From the NCBI RefSeq assembly GCF_035918315.1, contig NZ_CP142146.1, positions 1,736,001 through 1,800,000 of the forward strand: a stretch of 64,000 nucleotides of DNA. The letters are read 5' to 3'. The notes beneath the pieces were generated by a model. It made no database searches, was not told the DNA's origin, and saw only the letters and a list, made by a program, of their open reading frames with translations. The translations under genes were made by a program, and so were the position numbers. Of this stretch, positions 29,601-36,801 are shown in pieces (within the stretch, counting starts at the first letter, position 1; the number at the start of each line of letters is the position of its first letter). Origin of the DNA: Vagococcus jeotgali (GTDB lineage: Bacteria; Bacillota; Bacilli; Lactobacillales; Vagococcaceae).

Positions 29601-29929
29601 AAGTGGAATCCAATATACATAGGAGTTCTTCCTTTTTCGCCCGGTACAGTAAGTCGCTCAGGACTCTGGTACCATCCTGTGTCTAAATTTTTTTCAAATA
29701 ATTCATTATTAGGTAATCTACCAGGAGAGTATCCAGCACTCTCACTATAGGTTCCCAGTCTCCATCCGTCATTAAAAATACCTTGTTCAGTTAAAGCCTC
29801 ATTATCAGTCGATGTAATTTGTTTAGTTTCATAAATAAGTTCATTTGCAAAACTTGTTATTCCAAATGAAATAGATATTATAAAAATTAGTGATAAATAT
29901 TTTATATATTTTATATATTTTTTATTCAT
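26648..29929 (-). CDS. Large MucBP/WxL-type cell-surface protein
   Basis: 1093 residues. The signal peptide is near SFGITSFA/NEL. An N-terminal region of about 230 residues looks like a beta-sandwich binding domain. Two MucBP-type repeats follow (about 257-325, KVIHKDEKTGRILKTEEF, and 330-393, YIKFLDKL), then at least one more related repeat near 800-880 (NYSYTDEEGKPI). WxL-like motifs occur as MTWTVS and, near the end, VNWSLHASSDG; the usual second C-terminal WxL motif is replaced by IKFSMVTGP. There is no LPXTG. It is likely exported and bound to the wall, perhaps an adhesin. An AAAAGGGGGA ribosome site precedes the ATG. Confidence 0.85.
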   Translation of the reverse strand: MNKKYIKYIKYLSLIFIISISFGITSFANELIYETKQITSTDNEALTEQGIFNDGWRLGTYSESAGYSPGRLPNNELFEKNLDTGWYQSPERLTVPGEKGRTPMYIGFHFSSTGHLMFGNNLDGKDDTQYKNYLKAEDNVAVLAKEGIPVVPDTVLELSFDYFNVQINGTITSNNLILAFFKDENGEQIGDKSAYINPFINSAGEQRRHERKIRVPKDAVSMSLQFYPLDRSLPWRSSQIVVSNLTIYGEKVANEKSAPVKVIHKDEKTGRILKTEEFTGSIGSFYTTSPSDFTGYQWNEIAPENSMGIFTKLPQTVIYEYEPKSEGKPVYIKFLDKLSQDEIAEDEVIEGPIGSVYKAQPKEIEGYELTSPFPENEEGRISDDVQTVTYYYDKINKVQWLPSYSKWKNSNTATIPKENAFVMMYSDKTKVEEYSDGIKMDEALQKDGDNVQFDPTKGTQWIRWSNVGYYKGQNIGVKLSVTPDKDKPGPVSEWNFIGFRNSDFLDVAADKEMGHLDVKYEFLDEKGQPIEISGYWTMGGLNDSKLIKLKTSQFDYLFSTPATGDNPILISYELNGDIIEMTGHGHDATDEVPAKPENLIPSQLEVTATYTDQTSFSYVMSSTPNNPFKNSLLSYNSSSIAKVGISDPQPIDQTVKSVTKDNRDKLTNEFVQQIPYESSGNRNQNMTWTVSNIENDDVFKTGVWQVYDETGKEQTDLFEFDKVNQTIKPKDLKNSNLYNHYYRFVYSLPFDESKEIQENQLVEQNNGKYLNYSQDISLTVDKLSPVVATPTTDINFMATINYSYTDEEGKPITMDGLAKTGTGLITQPYPVNEAPDIQGYTFNRSEPSDLMNKKILYTDNPVNFIYDKINKVQMTVNYYQLDRQGKETTHRVIDDLQTGNTVEALVEEVEVGKKISEFIPQPDFNSYLYKSSIVTNDVTNESIEDDIVPMNDFTVNRYYQPLENLSVPKTISFGEKNAQRLKDEYSVKNDPSPIGLTSGYSDVNWSLHASSDGLFSEGTKTRLLSDMYFRLNDEKMIINEEDTVLASQVNEHYYDLPLVTEDNKEGLFLKIGNSGTKDSKYSGKIKFSMVTGP

Positions 29930-29979
29930 AGAATTAAGTCCCCCTTTTGTTTATTAGTCACAGTTCCTTATTAACATTA

Positions 29980-30008
29980 ATTATAACATATTAATTCATT
30001 TTTAAAAA
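29980..30008 (-). promoter_or_regulatory. Promoter of the MucBP/WxL gene
   Basis: The minus strand has an extended -10, TGTTATAAT (-10 at 29980-29985), and a weak -35 TTTAAA at 30003-30008. The IS256-B remnant begins five bases further upstream, so any upstream regulatory DNA has been replaced. Confidence 0.55.
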
Positions 30009-30012
30009 TCAG

Positions 30013-30078
30013 ATAGCGTAAAATATTTTGTGTAAATAGAAATTTAGGGTAGAAAAAAAGAAAGTCCATTCTGTAAAA
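30013..30078 (+). mobile_element. Remnant of IS256-B right end
   Basis: AGATAGCGTAAAATATTTTG and the following bases match the right end of the element at 5246-6574 (read on its minus strand) for about 66 bp, then break off at the IS30 end. Confidence 0.8.
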
Positions 30079-31148
30079 CGCCGATTGTAAAATTAAGCTA
30101 GACAAATAAAAAAATCATTTGTGATACACTCAAATTGTCCAAATTGTATTTCCGACGAAAGAAAACAAGGAGAGTGATCACAAATGACCTATGTACAGCT
30201 TACTACAGACGAGCTTGTTTTAATAGAATCTTATTATCACCAAGCTAAAAAAGTTAAACATGTTGCTGATACTTTAAAAAGATCAAGACAAACTATTTAT
30301 AATGTTTACAACGCTTTAAATGAGGGATTATCTATTCTAGATTACTATCAAAGATACAAAAAAATAAAAAGAAATGTGGAAGGCGTCCTATTTCTTTACC
30401 TGATAATGAAACAAAATATATTCAAAACAAAGTGGCTCAAGGATGGACTCCTGACGTGATTATCGGTCATGATGAGATTTCTATTTCTTGTTCTGTTCGG
30501 ACACTTTATAGATTGTTCTCGCGTGAATCTTTTGATTCCACAACTTTACCAATGAAAGGTAAAAGAAAACCTAATGGGCATAAAGAAAAACGAGGTAAAC
30601 AAGCATTTAAACAAACCATTCATCAGAGAGACGCTGAGCATAACGAGTTTCAAAGTGAATTTGGTCACCTAGAAGGTGACACTATTGTTGGGAAAAATCA
30701 TAACAGTGCTGTTATTACATTAGTTGAAAGGTTATCAAAAGTTATTATTACCTTGAAGCCAACAGGAAGACACGCTATAGATATTGAGAATAGCTTAAAT
30801 GAATGGTTAAAAAAATGCCCTAATCACTTGTTTAAATCTATCACATTTGATTGTGGCAAAGAATTTTCTAACTGGAAATCTATCAGTAACTTAAATGATA
30901 TTGATATCTACTTTGCTGACCCTGGTACACCTTCACAACGAGGTTTAAATGAAAATTCTAATGGGCTATTGCGTAAGGATGGATTGCCTAAGAAAATGGA
31001 TTTCAACGAAGTTGATGAATCTTTCATTCAATCTGTTGCATCCAAAAGAAATAATATTCCTAGAAAATCATTAAACTATAAAACACCATTAGAAGTATTT
31101 TTGAGATATGTAGACAATGACATTTTGTCTAGCTTAATTTGACAAATG
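30079..31148 (+). mobile_element. IS30-family element type a, copy 2 (about 1070 bp)
   Basis: Same length and ends as the copy at 20131-21200, with a few base changes. It is flanked by pieces of two different elements (IS256-B on the left, ISL3 on the right), so adjacent DNA has been deleted on one or both sides. Confidence 0.75.
30184..31142 (+). CDS. IS30 family transposase (type a, copy 2), needs a frame change
   Basis: Frames 30184-30459 and 30432-31142, with the same seven-A run at the break as copy 1. The protein differs at a few sites (for example GHDEI for GRAEI). Catalytic motifs are unchanged. Confidence 0.8.
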
Positions 31149-31245
31149 AAAATTTAATTAAAAAGAAGAAGGAGGAAAAATCCCCCTTCTTCTAATGCCT
31201 TCATTTTATCAATTTTTAAATATCAACACGATTTGACGAAGAGCC
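31149..31245 (+). mobile_element. Remnant of an ISL3 right end
   Basis: The last 97 bp of the ISL3 element, from the transposase stop region (ATTTAATTAAAAAGAAG) to the terminal GAGCC. It has one difference from the full copies (CTTCATT for CCTTATT). Confidence 0.85.
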
Positions 31246-31249
31246 CAAT

Positions 31250-31385
31250 CAAAACCTCCAGTGTGAACTGGAGGTTTGTTCTTCGGCTGGAAGCCTCTTT
31301 TTCCGGCCTAAGCCTAAAAGGCTTACTGAATGGTTCCCCTCGTGCACCACATTTACTCGCTAATCCTAAAAGGATTACTTATTCA
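31250..31385 (-). ncRNA. Candidate omega-RNA-like right end of the IS200/IS605 element
   Basis: On the minus strand, after the tnpA frame, several GC-rich hairpins lie in a row (TAATCC/GGATTA, AAGCCTTTTAGGCTT, GCCGG.../CCAGCCG) and the last is AACCTCCAGT/ACTGGAGGTT at the element end. This resembles the right ends of tnpB-carrying IS605 elements, where the guide RNA of TnpB is encoded. Here no tnpB is present. Inference from structure and position only. Confidence 0.35.
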
Positions 31386-31466
31386 ATTCTTTTTGTTTTT
31401 TTCTCCTGTAAATGGATCATACTCTTCAAATAACGTAAGTTGATCTGCTACATAATCTTCTTGAAT

Positions 31467-31856
31467 TTAATTTCTTATGTATTCTTCAATTTGTTTTTTA
31501 TTTCTACCAACTGTGTCTACATAATAACCTCGACACCAAAATTTTCTGTTCCCATAACGATATTTCAATTCTGCATGCCTATCAAAAATCATTAAACTAC
31601 TTTTACCTTTTAAATACCCTATAAAACTAGAAACACTTAGTTTAGGTGGTATACTTACTAATATATGGATATGATCTTTACAAGCATTCGCTTCAATAAT
31701 TTCAACACCTTTTCTTTCACATAGATCTCGTAATATTTCTCCTATGCTTTTTTTGTACTTTCCATAAATTATTTGGCGTCTATATTTAGGAGCAAAAACT
31801 ATGTGATACTTACATTTCCATGTTGTGTGTGATAAACTTTGATTGTCCTTTTTCAT
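31467..31856 (-). CDS. tnpA: IS200/IS605 TnpA transposase, C terminus cut by a stop codon
   Basis: Y1 HUH transposase with the HUH motif in DHIHILVSIPP and the catalytic Tyr in IEEYIRN. The frame ends at TAA (31467-31469), but the same frame continues to TGA at 31383-31385 with typical C-terminal sequence (ADQLTLFEEYDPFTGE). A CAA to TAA change is likely. The active-site residues are kept. GGAGG at the start lies in a paired leader, as usual for IS200. Confidence 0.88.
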   Translation of the reverse strand: MKKDNQSLSHTTWKCKYHIVFAPKYRRQIIYGKYKKSIGEILRDLCERKGVEIIEANACKDHIHILVSIPPKLSVSSFIGYLKGKSSLMIFDRHAELKYRYGNRKFWCRGYYVDTVGRNKKQIEEYIRN

Positions 31857-31993
31857 AAGGAACCTCCTTGTGATTTGATAGTTTGTGGTCGGGAAACCAA
31901 ATCTATCTTATCATCTTAGGAGGCTTTTTTAATACCACGCTAGAAGCTCTTTAGAACCACCTGCATAGCAGGTGGTTTTCAGTACATATAAAA

Positions 31994-32025
31994 AAGACCT
32001 AGAAAACAGATGTTTTCTAGATCTT
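31994..32025 (-). terminator. Terminator of the small WxL gene
   Basis: On the minus strand AAGATCTAGAAAACA pairs with TGTTTTCTAGGTCTT, followed by a T-run. It lies about 100 bp after the WxL stop. The IS200/IS605 element sits directly beyond it. Confidence 0.8.
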
Positions 32026-32122
32026 CATTTTAACGGTTTTTTTCTCTCACCAACAGTAGTTGACAAAGAGCCTGTTTTTATCGTATGAGCATAATCAAAC
32101 ATTTTTTAGGTTAGATTAACCG

Positions 32123-32893
32123 TTATGGAGTAGTTGTAGAACCAGTATAAGCTTCAGATAATTTCCAAGTTACTTCACCAGTGTAGTCAGTTTGAGCTTC
32201 TGCTCCACCTTTAACTACTAAGTCGATATCAGTTAATTGAGTCACGATACCACCTTTGTAAACATTATCTCCACCTTGGATACCAAATAGGTTAACTGGA
32301 TCGCCACCCATTTCTAATTCCACACTTTCAGAACGTCCATCAGCATTAGCTTTGATGAAGTCAATTCCTGGTGCGACAGCAGTTGTTACAATCTTACTAT
32401 TAGTATCTGTATATGGATTTTCAGGAAACTCTAAAGGAGTACTTGCTGTAGCACCTTGTGGTAAACTAGCTTTATAGGCCATTAATTGATTCATTCTAAA
32501 ATCTAGAGCACCATTTAATGTTTTAGTTGGATCGTTTGTAGCTACTAAATCACTTAATTCACCACTTAATACCCAACCAGTTTTTACTTCAGATGGTCTG
32601 TCATCATAAACGTTTAATTCACGAGCATCAGTTGCTCCAGTATTTACTACTGGGAATGCCATAGTTCCGTTTGTTGTGATTTTGTGTTTATTACCAAATT
32701 GGAATGCAGTTGGAACACCTTTTAGAGATAATCTACCTCTAGCCTCCCCTGGTTCAGTTGGGTCAGTTGTATTTGAGTCTTCTTGGAAACCAACTCCTAC
32801 TTCACTAGTAGCTTCAGTAGCAGCATTTGCATTAATTCCAAGTGCTAAAACACTTGTTGCAACAAGAGCAAAACCTAAAATTTGTTTTTTCAT
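32123..32893 (-). CDS. WxL domain surface protein
   Basis: 256 residues with signal peptide ending NANA/ATEA (residue 24). It is the classic small WxL protein: first motif in GWVLSGEL (near residue 106) and second in the C-terminal YTGEVTWKLSEA. Such proteins attach non-covalently to peptidoglycan through the WxL domain and partner with DUF916 proteins, three of which are encoded nearby. A GGAGAGGAAATA ribosome site is present. It is transcribed from its own promoter, separate from the 34-38 kb operon. Confidence 0.95.
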   Translation of the reverse strand: MKKQILGFALVATSVLALGINANAATEATSEVGVGFQEDSNTTDPTEPGEARGRLSLKGVPTAFQFGNKHKITTNGTMAFPVVNTGATDARELNVYDDRPSEVKTGWVLSGELSDLVATNDPTKTLNGALDFRMNQLMAYKASLPQGATASTPLEFPENPYTDTNSKIVTTAVAPGIDFIKANADGRSESVELEMGGDPVNLFGIQGGDNVYKGGIVTQLTDIDLVVKGGAEAQTDYTGEVTWKLSEAYTGSTTTP

Positions 32894-32956
32894 ATTATTT
32901 CCTCTCCTTATATCATATTCTTTTTTTTCTGATAAAACTACCTATCAGATAATTCA

Positions 32957-32985
32957 ATTATATCATCTTACAAAAAAAAAATCAA
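32957..32985 (-). promoter_or_regulatory. Promoter of the WxL gene
   Basis: On the minus strand TTGATT (32980-32985), a 17-bp T-rich spacer and TATAAT (32957-32962). The IS30 type b element begins about 15 bp upstream of the -35 box. Confidence 0.75.
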
Positions 32986-32999
32986 TTTTTTTAACTTCT

Positions 33000-34233
33000 A
33001 AATTGCAACATTAAGTTAGCCACTCTGGTAAAAATATCTAAATATCAGTGTTATTTTATTGAACCCCTTACTTACCAACATGTTTTGATCTTTAGATTTT
33101 GAATTTCTTCTAAAAATAATGTTGCTGGTTGTCTATAGTCTAAAATTTTACGCGGCAAAAGATTAACTTTTTCAGTAGCCAGTTGTATGAACTGCTTTGA
33201 GTAGTGACAGATAGGCGTTCCTTTCGGAACAAATTGCCGTAATAAACCATTATGTCTTTCGTTTGTTCCTCGTTCCCAAGATGAATAAGGGTGAGCAAAG
33301 TAGATATCAGTCATTTGTTGCAGAGTATCATCAAGTGAGCTAAATTCACTGCCATTATCAGCAGTAATCGATTGAAATATGCTACTAAATCGGGCTCTTC
33401 CAAACTCATATTTTAACTGTTTAATAGCGTAACTAACAGACTCTTCAGTATGATCATCTAGAACAACAGTAATCATGTAGCGAGTTTTTCTTTCAACAAG
33501 TGTAAGTAGAGCATTATCATCTTTAGATTTTGAACCAATGACACTGTCTATTTCCCAATGACCAAACTCTTGTCTAGAATCAATTTTGCTAGGTCGTTCA
33601 TCAATTGATTTTCCAAGAGCTTTTTTATGCTGACGACTTCTTTTCTTTTTAGGTGATAGTCTAACTTTCATCTTGAGATGATGATTTCTGACCGGTAAAA
33701 AACCTTTATCAATATAGTTATAAAGTGTCTTAGTAGAAACAATAGGTTTATCCCAAGTCCCTAAAGACTTGATAAAGCCAACAATTGCATCTGGTGACCA
33801 ATTAAAGTCTATCATTTGTTTACAAGCATAATTAATAAAATCAACAGCACTAACTAGCTTAGATTTCGAACCACAGCGTTTCCTGTTTTCTATGTATTTA
33901 GCTTGCCCCGTATCAGCAAAATAGAGTTGTTTAGGTTTCTTATTTTCTTTGATTTGCGTGGTCGTTCCTCGTTTAAGCTCATTACTTATTGTTTGATGGT
34001 GTCGGCCTAATCGTCTACCAATTTCTCTATTAGAGTCTCCCATATTATGCCAAACTTCAATAAGCTGCCTTTCCTTTAAGGAAGATGTTTATAACTAGAT
34101 GTCTTTGTGTTATTCTTAATTTTCACCATGATAAAAATTCCTTTCGTTGTTGGGTAGTTACTTCAATGATACACGAATTTTTACCATGGTGTTTTTTTAT
34201 TATTTTAGAGTGGCTAACTTGATTTTACAACTA
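33000..34233 (-). mobile_element. IS30-family element type b (about 1234 bp)
   Basis: The terminal repeats, read inwards, are AAATTGCAACATTAAGTTAG (left) and TAGTTGTAAAATCAAGTTAG (right), both going on CCACTCT. It is inserted into an IS1182-family remnant on the right. The left terminal sequence also occurs alone at 17605-17629. Confidence 0.7.
33072..34129 (-). pseudogene. IS30 family transposase (type b), frameshifted near the N terminus
   Basis: The main frame 33072-34043 (323 residues from Met) has the full DDE core: FGHWEIDSVIG, SITADNGSEF and SSWERGTNERHNGLLR. The real N terminus begins near 34129 (KIKNNTKTSSYKHL) and is one base out of frame at about 34080, where CTTCCTTAAAGG should be CTTTCCTTAAAGG. 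An internal start could still give a shortened protein. Confidence 0.85.
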
Positions 34234-34366
34234 AGCTTCTAAATAAACTTCTAGATTTAATGATAAAGTCATCTGTTTCGTGTTATAATTTTTATACATG
34301 AATAGCACTCCTCTTAATTTTTGTGTGGATACTTTAATTATAAAGGATAGTGCTATTTTTTTCGTC
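34231..34366 (-). mobile_element. Remnant of an IS1182-family element (5' end)
   Basis: ATG at 34297-34299 with a GAGGAG ribosome site opens a 22-codon frame (MYKNYNTKQMTLSLNLEVYLEA) typical of the N terminus of IS1182 transposases; written in parts, MYKNYNTKQM then TLSLNLEVYLEA. It is cut by the IS30 element. The element leader extends to about 34366. Confidence 0.7.
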
Positions 34367-34401
34367 AAAAAAAGGAACAAAATCAAAAAAGATTTTGTTC
34401 C
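34367..34401 (-). terminator. Terminator of the WxL accessory operon
   Basis: GGAACAAAATC (34374-34384) and GATTTTGTTCC (34391-34401) form a perfect 11-bp stem with seven T on the minus strand after it. Confidence 0.85.
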
Positions 34402-34441
34402 TTTTGTGTTTATTCAAGAGACTTTTGGGTCACCCTCTTTT

Positions 34442-34795
34442 TTATAAAGTTGCTACATCTTCAAACTCATCAAAATCTCGACCAAAGATTTGCTTCATCA
34501 CGATTAAACCAATAACGATTAAAATGACACTCACACCAATTAATAGAAAAATTAAAGTTTGAATCATCTCTCCTGTTTGAGGTAAACGTCCACCACCATC
34601 TTTGGGAGGTGCTGGCTTATAAACATCCACAGGTGGCTTAGGTTTGGGATTTGGTTCTGGCTTTGGATTAGGTTTTTCTATTTCACCGATTTGAACAGAG
34701 ACAGGGCTATCTGCTTCTGTCACTCCCAATACTGTCATAGGAACCATGGCCATCATTAATATTGCTATAAAGAAATATGTGCCATATTTTTTCAT
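34442..34795 (-). CDS. Small LPXTG-anchored surface protein of the WxL locus
   Basis: 117 residues: signal peptide, a Pro/Lys repeat spacer (KPNPKPEPNPKPKPP), sortase motif LPQTGE near residue 71, a membrane segment and a short tail. The tail (KQIFGRDFDEFEDVATL) is longer and more acidic than the usual KRR. Small LPXTG proteins of this kind are standard members of WxL gene clusters. A GGAGGTG ribosome site is present. Last gene of a five-gene operon. Confidence 0.9.
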   Translation of the reverse strand: MKKYGTYFFIAILMMAMVPMTVLGVTEADSPVSVQIGEIEKPNPKPEPNPKPKPPVDVYKPAPPKDGGGRLPQTGEMIQTLIFLLIGVSVILIVIGLIVMKQIFGRDFDEFEDVATL

Positions 34796-34822
34796 TAAAA
34801 CACCTCCTTTAAATGCTTAGTT

Positions 34823-35047
34823 TTATGAAAAGACTTCAACTTGATCTTTCAGTAACATAAACAGGTAAATAATTAAACCAATATCTGCTAAAGAAAAAAT
34901 CAGTAAACTAAAATTTAATAAATAATTTGTTTTTGATTTTTTTAATTTCTTAATATAAGAATGATCCTTAGGAAAGGTAATTAGAAAAATCAATAACGTA
35001 ACAAAAGCAACAGCTCCAATAATATAAACCCATAAATAATTACCCAT
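34823..35047 (-). CDS. Small membrane protein of the WxL operon
   Basis: 74 residues with two hydrophobic segments (WVYIIGAVAFVTLLIFLIT and LLNFSLLIFSLADIGLIIYL) and a short basic loop between them. The start overlaps the stop of the upstream gene by one base. No known domain. Its place in the operon suggests a role in export or anchoring of the WxL complex, which is inference. Confidence 0.75.
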   Translation of the reverse strand: MGNYLWVYIIGAVAFVTLLIFLITFPKDHSYIKKLKKSKTNYLLNFSLLIFSLADIGLIIYLFMLLKDQVEVFS

Positions 35048-36147
35048 TATGCCCCTCCTTTTCTAGATGAGCTCTTTTTACGCCCAGATTGATGTTTACG
35101 GTTTGAGCCTTTTCGTTTTTGGCGTTTTAGTTGTTCACTCATCCCCTTACGACGAACAATAATCATAACTAATATGATGATTACTAGTAACACCTGTACA
35201 CCTGTTACTACTTTAATCCATAAAGGAACATCGATGTTAAAAGCACTCTCATTATTAATCTTTTTGGCCTGGGCACCTGTGATTTCAAATTCTTCTTTAA
35301 AATCCCAATTATAAAAGTCATTGTTGACTTTCATTTCATAGATAAACTGACCTGTTGGAAGCTCTTGTAAACCAAAGGCCATCTCAAAGTCAAAATTACT
35401 ATTTGGTGCCATTGCAGCACCATTAATTTTTTTATTCTTTATTATTTTACCAGACTTTTTGTCCTTTAGTCTAGCATCAATCGTTAATCCTTCTAGTGTT
35501 TTAGGTTCTGGGTTTTGCAGGTTGGCAATAACCATTTTTTGACCACGCACAAGTTCTGCTTTCACACCATTCATCTTTAAATCTTTACCATTATTAAATT
35601 GCTCACCATTTGAAGCAAGGATTAAACCTGTCTCTAAAGCAATATTATTTTTCATAGCGGCATCTTCGTCTTCATCAACAAGCATAAAACGAATTGATCC
35701 CATTTTCACACCCTCAAATTTTTCAGCAGGAGGTGTAATAGTAAATGTTACTACTTTTCTTTCAAAATCTTGAACTGTCAGTTTTTCCGTTTCTGGTTTC
35801 ACTAGTTGAGACACTGGATTTTTTAAAGTGGGATCACTCTCACCAATTTTTTCTTGTGTTCCATAAGCAATTGTTCCTTTATTACCAGTATAAGCATCTA
35901 ATACCTCCACAGCTAACGTTGCTGGGGCTTTACGATTACTCTCTACAATCACTTCAATTTTTTGTTCTTGCCCTGGTTCTACTTTTGTATAAAAGTAAGA
36001 CACACTGGGATCAATTTGATTAGAATTAAAAACTGGCTTAATTTGAAAACCAATTCCCTCTTCCCTGTCGACTGCTTGAGCTGTTACGGCAGACAGACTT
36101 ATCAGTGCTACTAAGAAAAACAGTCTTTTTATTAATTTCTTCATCAT
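35047..36147 (-). CDS. WxL-interacting protein, DUF916 and DUF3324 domains
   Basis: 366 residues. Signal peptide ends TAQA/VDRE; DUF916 from GIGFQIKPVF to about 150; DUF3324 to about 285; a membrane segment near 300-325 (VVTGVQVLLVIIILVMIIV); and a very basic Lys/Arg/Ser tail. It lacks the YxDLRV motif of the other two DUF916 proteins and has SYFYTKVEPG instead. The start lies 1 bp after the upstream stop. Confidence 0.88.
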   Translation of the reverse strand: MMKKLIKRLFFLVALISLSAVTAQAVDREEGIGFQIKPVFNSNQIDPSVSYFYTKVEPGQEQKIEVIVESNRKAPATLAVEVLDAYTGNKGTIAYGTQEKIGESDPTLKNPVSQLVKPETEKLTVQDFERKVVTFTITPPAEKFEGVKMGSIRFMLVDEDEDAAMKNNIALETGLILASNGEQFNNGKDLKMNGVKAELVRGQKMVIANLQNPEPKTLEGLTIDARLKDKKSGKIIKNKKINGAAMAPNSNFDFEMAFGLQELPTGQFIYEMKVNNDFYNWDFKEEFEITGAQAKKINNESAFNIDVPLWIKVVTGVQVLLVIIILVMIIVRRKGMSEQLKRQKRKGSNRKHQSGRKKSSSRKGGA

Positions 36148-36148
36148 A

Positions 36149-36772
36149 TTACTCCTTACCCGTCTTGCCTTCAGCTACAAAGACAACAAATTCATAGCCA
36201 GCATCTGTTTTATTTATTTCATAATCAACTCTGATTTTCTTTTTGGAATAAGTTTCTTGTTGTTCTTTCATATAATTCTTTACGGCTTCTTTTGCTTCTT
36301 GCTCCGTTTTAAACCCGTCTTTTTCATAAAGAACCTCATCTTCAAAATGTTTTTCGTTTTTATTAGATAAGATATAGATAATGAAGTTTATAACTAAGGC
36401 TAAAATAAACAGACCTAAAATAATTAACCAAAGAACTGTAGTAAAACTTGCTAATAGACTACCAATAATCGTAATAGCTAATATAATACTTAATATTTTA
36501 TCTGTTTTAAATCCGCGTAAATAGCTTAAGTAGAGCATAAATACTGACACAGTCATGATAATGAAGTCAATTAAAAAATACATGTTTAACTGGCTTCCCC
36601 TAAAGCTGTATATTTCTAAAACTTGAACATCTTTTCTAGCACCTTCTGTGATAAACTCAACTGCTTCTGTGTTATAAAAATTTAGAAACATATAAGTAAA
36701 TACGATTAAGGCTACAATACATATTATATTAATAATATAATACATATTATTATTTCTCTTTTCCTTATCCAT
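36149..36772 (-). CDS. Multi-pass membrane protein of the WxL operon
   Basis: 207 residues with four predicted membrane segments in the first 140 and a C-terminal soluble region (about 140-207) with FKTEQEAKEAVKNYMKEQQ. I do not recognise a family. It sits between two DUF916 genes and is probably co-transcribed with them. Confidence 0.75.
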   Translation of the reverse strand: MDKEKRNNNMYYIINIICIVALIVFTYMFLNFYNTEAVEFITEGARKDVQVLEIYSFRGSQLNMYFLIDFIIMTVSVFMLYLSYLRGFKTDKILSIILAITIIGSLLASFTTVLWLIILGLFILALVINFIIYILSNKNEKHFEDEVLYEKDGFKTEQEAKEAVKNYMKEQQETYSKKKIRVDYEINKTDAGYEFVVFVAEGKTGKE

Positions 36773-36801
36773 ATATAGCTCCTTTGATTCTTTTTACACC
36801 T

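Larger units (their letters stand above)
31246..31985 (-). mobile_element. IS200/IS605-family element without tnpB
   Basis: It has a tnpA gene and a subterminal hairpin at each end (AACCTCC...GGAGGTT at 31254-31278, AACCACC...GGTGGTT near 31950-31977) but no tnpB. The ends are approximate because these elements make no target duplication. About 135 bp of GC-rich structured sequence follows tnpA (see the RNA-like feature). Confidence 0.75.

Noticed and set aside
31233-31433. 66-codon + strand frame at the IS200/IS605 end
   Set aside because: It starts inside the ISL3 end and runs antisense to the structured end of the IS200/IS605 element, with no ribosome site.
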